In this document: positions 62,755 through 64,000 of the stretch, piece after piece
How the letters are laid out: the number at the start of each line of letters is the position of its first letter
Numbering within the stretch: position 1 is the stretch's first letter
Origin: Legionella cardiaca
Lineage (GTDB): Bacteria > Pseudomonadota > Gammaproteobacteria > Legionellales > Legionellaceae
DNA: 64,000 bases
Direction: 5' to 3'
Assembly (NCBI RefSeq): GCF_029026145.1
Contig: NZ_CP119078.1
Location: 1,859,036-1,923,035 of the forward strand
Made by a program: the position numbers and the translations under genes
The notes under the pieces: generated by a model
The model's input: only the letters and a program-made list of their open reading frames with translations
What the model was told of the DNA's origin: nothing
Databases searched by the model: none

Positions 62755-63452
62755 GTTATTACCTCTTCTTCCTTAGATTCCATTAATTTTTCAGCTAATA
62801 TCCAATCCAATGACGTATCAATATCAATTGCCTCGTGAGGATTTTTAATAAGTAGTGCCTTAGTTGGCTCACTATAAAAACTATTATGCTTAAGTATTTG
62901 TTCAACTGATGCTAAATAAATAGAACCATTGAGTTGATACAGTTCAGAATGAGCTAATTCATTTTCATACTCTGACATAATTCGACTAGAAATTAAATTA
63001 CCTTCTTTATCAACTATCCTAAACCAGGCAGGTTTAATGGTAGGAGGACTTACAGAAACTACGCTATGTCCAGTTTTTTGATGAAGTGCCACTGCTTCTC
63101 TGATGAATGAAGCAGAACGAAAAGGAGATGTTGGCTGTAAAAGCAGCACACTATCAAACGATTTCTTCTCATTTTGATAACGCTGAAGTGTATCAGTCAC
63201 CGTGTCGATAACGTCTGATAGATCTTGTGCCAGACTAGATGACCGCAGCCAAGGAACTGATGCTCCATATTTTAATGCAACGTCTGCGATATGTGGACAA
63301 TCAGTAGAGACCACAATTTCCTCACATATCGCGGCTTCCTGGGCGCTAATAATACTATGTGCAATCAATGGCATTCCTGCAAGTGGCTTAATATTCTTGC
63401 CAGGCAACCTCTTTGAACCAGAACGTGCTGGAATGATTGCTAAAATTTTCAT
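62751..63452 (-). CDS. neuA: CMP-legionaminate (NeuA-type) cytidylyltransferase
   Basis: This 233-residue enzyme activates the NeuB product with CTP. It starts with MKILAIIPARSGSKRLPGKN and has VVSTDCPHIADVALKYG, LLLQPTSPFRSA and a C-terminal IDIDTSLDW. AGGA stands 7 nt before the ATG. The stop/start overlap with neuB is ATGA. A second copy at 31108 is similar along the entire length. By context it is the LegF counterpart of Campylobacter. Confidence 0.96.
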   Translation of the reverse strand: MKILAIIPARSGSKRLPGKNIKPLAGMPLIAHSIISAQEAAICEEIVVSTDCPHIADVALKYGASVPWLRSSSLAQDLSDVIDTVTDTLQRYQNEKKSFDSVLLLQPTSPFRSASFIREAVALHQKTGHSVVSVSPPTIKPAWFRIVDKEGNLISSRIMSEYENELAHSELYQLNGSIYLASVEQILKHNSFYSEPTKALLIKNPHEAIDIDTSLDWILAEKLMESKEEEVIT

Positions 63453-63461
63453 GGATTCATC

Positions 63462-64000
63462 CTAGAGTTTCATGAATTGTTGGATTATCCTTAGCCCAAT
63501 TTCGCCACTTTTTTCAGGGTGAAATTGACAACCATAAATATTTTCATGCTGAATAACTGCACTAATTGCCTGTCCATTATAACTCGTATCAGCAAGACGA
63601 GTATCCAACGATTTTGGAACTACCATATAAGAGTGGACAAAATATACAGAAGCAGCTTGAGGTAAATCATTTAAAATTGTATTTGCCCAACTAGAACCAT
63701 ATTCTGTGGGATATAATTCATTCCAACCAATATGCGGAATCTTATGTGGCTTACCATCTATTCCCTCGGCAGGTATGGAAATAACCTCGCCCTTTATTAG
63801 ATCCAAACCAGCATGATTGCCAAACTCACTACTGGTAGTCATAAGCATCTGCATACCCAGGCAGATACCTAAAAATGGTTTGCCTTGGCTTGCAAAATTC
63901 TCTATGGCTTCAATAAAACCACGATCGCGTAATCCTTGCATCCCATCAGCAAAAGCACCGACACCTGGTAAAATTAATCGTTCCGCAGATAAAATATCTT
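63462..64000 (-). CDS. hisH: HisH-like glutamine amidotransferase, start beyond window
   Basis: This class I glutaminase generates ammonia from glutamine. The frame is open through the right edge: upstream of an internal Met it reads LILPGVGAFADGM, so the first part of the protein is outside the window. The catalytic Cys lies in FLGICLGMQML, with GWNELYP, YFVHSYM and FHPEKSGEIG (catalytic His and Glu). It is 9 bp before neuA, in the legionaminate operon. In glycan loci HisH/HisF paralogues feed ammonia to N-acetyl-sugar amidotransferases such as the one at 47305, so a role in amidine formation is more likely than histidine synthesis. Confidence 0.9.
   Translation of the reverse strand, partial: DILSAERLILPGVGAFADGMQGLRDRGFIEAIENFASQGKPFLGICLGMQMLMTTSSEFGNHAGLDLIKGEVISIPAEGIDGKPHKIPHIGWNELYPTEYGSSWANTILNDLPQAASVYFVHSYMVVPKSLDTRLADTSYNGQAISAVIQHENIYGCQFHPEKSGEIGLRIIQQFMKL

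Noticed and set aside
63462-64000. HisH as part of a histidine-biosynthesis operon
   Set aside because: No other his gene is visible, and it is embedded in the legionaminate operon; the sugar-amidation role is preferred.
1-64000. tRNA genes, CRISPR arrays, insertion sequences, prophage
   Set aside because: I looked for cloverleaf-like GC-rich segments, regularly spaced repeats, transposase motifs and terminal inverted repeats, and found none.

Overview
The window is a large surface-polysaccharide (LPS/O-antigen) locus of an AT-rich gammaproteobacterium, most probably a Legionella species. Pointers to Legionella are a legionaminic-acid pathway (neuA, neuB, neuC, neuD, a LegC-type aminotransferase), a glycan cluster lying beside pgi and csrA, a serine dehydratase with the cysteine spacing of the L. 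pneumophila enzyme, and large orphan proteins of the Dot/Icm-effector kind. Species assignment is inference. No tRNA, rRNA, CRISPR array or insertion sequence was seen.

Left flank (1-12.8 kb): housekeeping genes. These are sdaA (cut by the window edge), an MFS transporter diverging from an orphan gene across a 17-bp perfect palindrome, tilS and accA, a phosphopantetheinyl transferase, a 651-residue solenoid-like orphan, an HdeD-family membrane protein, birA, csrA and pgi. An acyltransferase-3 gene overlaps pgi, and an orphan protein (14.05-15.54 kb) looks like a circularly permuted papain-fold enzyme with a C-terminal membrane anchor.

Cluster A (15.6-25.2 kb, minus strand) is a Wzx/Wzy-dependent glycan cluster: small phosphoglycosyl transferase, Wzz, rmlA, Wzy, GT4, WecD-like and WecE-like enzymes (dTDP-Fuc4NAc synthesis, as in enterobacterial common antigen), Wzx and a GT2. 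Cluster B (25.5-31.8 kb, minus) carries the ABC exporter wzm/wzt, an HP-motif glycosyltransferase, rmlC, a persulfide-dioxygenase-like gene and a lone CMP-nonulosonate synthetase. At 32.0-33.2 kb lies an SGNH acyltransferase-like gene next to what appears to be an internally deleted MBOAT gene.

Cluster C (33.4-41.0 kb, plus) has an oxidoreductase, a polysialyltransferase-like enzyme and two GT2s. After a good promoter it continues with a cassette of CMP-sugar synthetase, SDR, Gfo/Idh/MocA and SDR resembling ptmA/ptmB loci. Cluster D (41.0-51.4 kb, minus) contains two HP-motif glycosyltransferases flanking a divergent NeuB, a CMP-sugar synthetase, a methyltransferase, an N-acetyl-sugar amidotransferase, an APH-fold kinase, an oxidoreductase and one more transferase. 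This suggests an amidinated, perhaps N-methylated, nonulosonic acid.

Cluster E (51.7-58.4 kb, plus) holds rmlD, rmlB, a WbpV-like epimerase/reductase with a WbpL/WecA-like initiating transferase, and an intact MBOAT plus SGNH O-acylation pair. Cluster F (58.5-64 kb, minus) is the legionaminic-acid operon hisH-neuA-neuB-neuC-neuD-legC, in which the aminotransferase carries an N-terminal CBS pair.

Together the genes could make and export at least two glycans (two initiating transferases, two export routes) decorated with several nonulosonic acids (four CMP-sugar synthetases, two NeuB-type synthases, five candidate HP-motif transferases).
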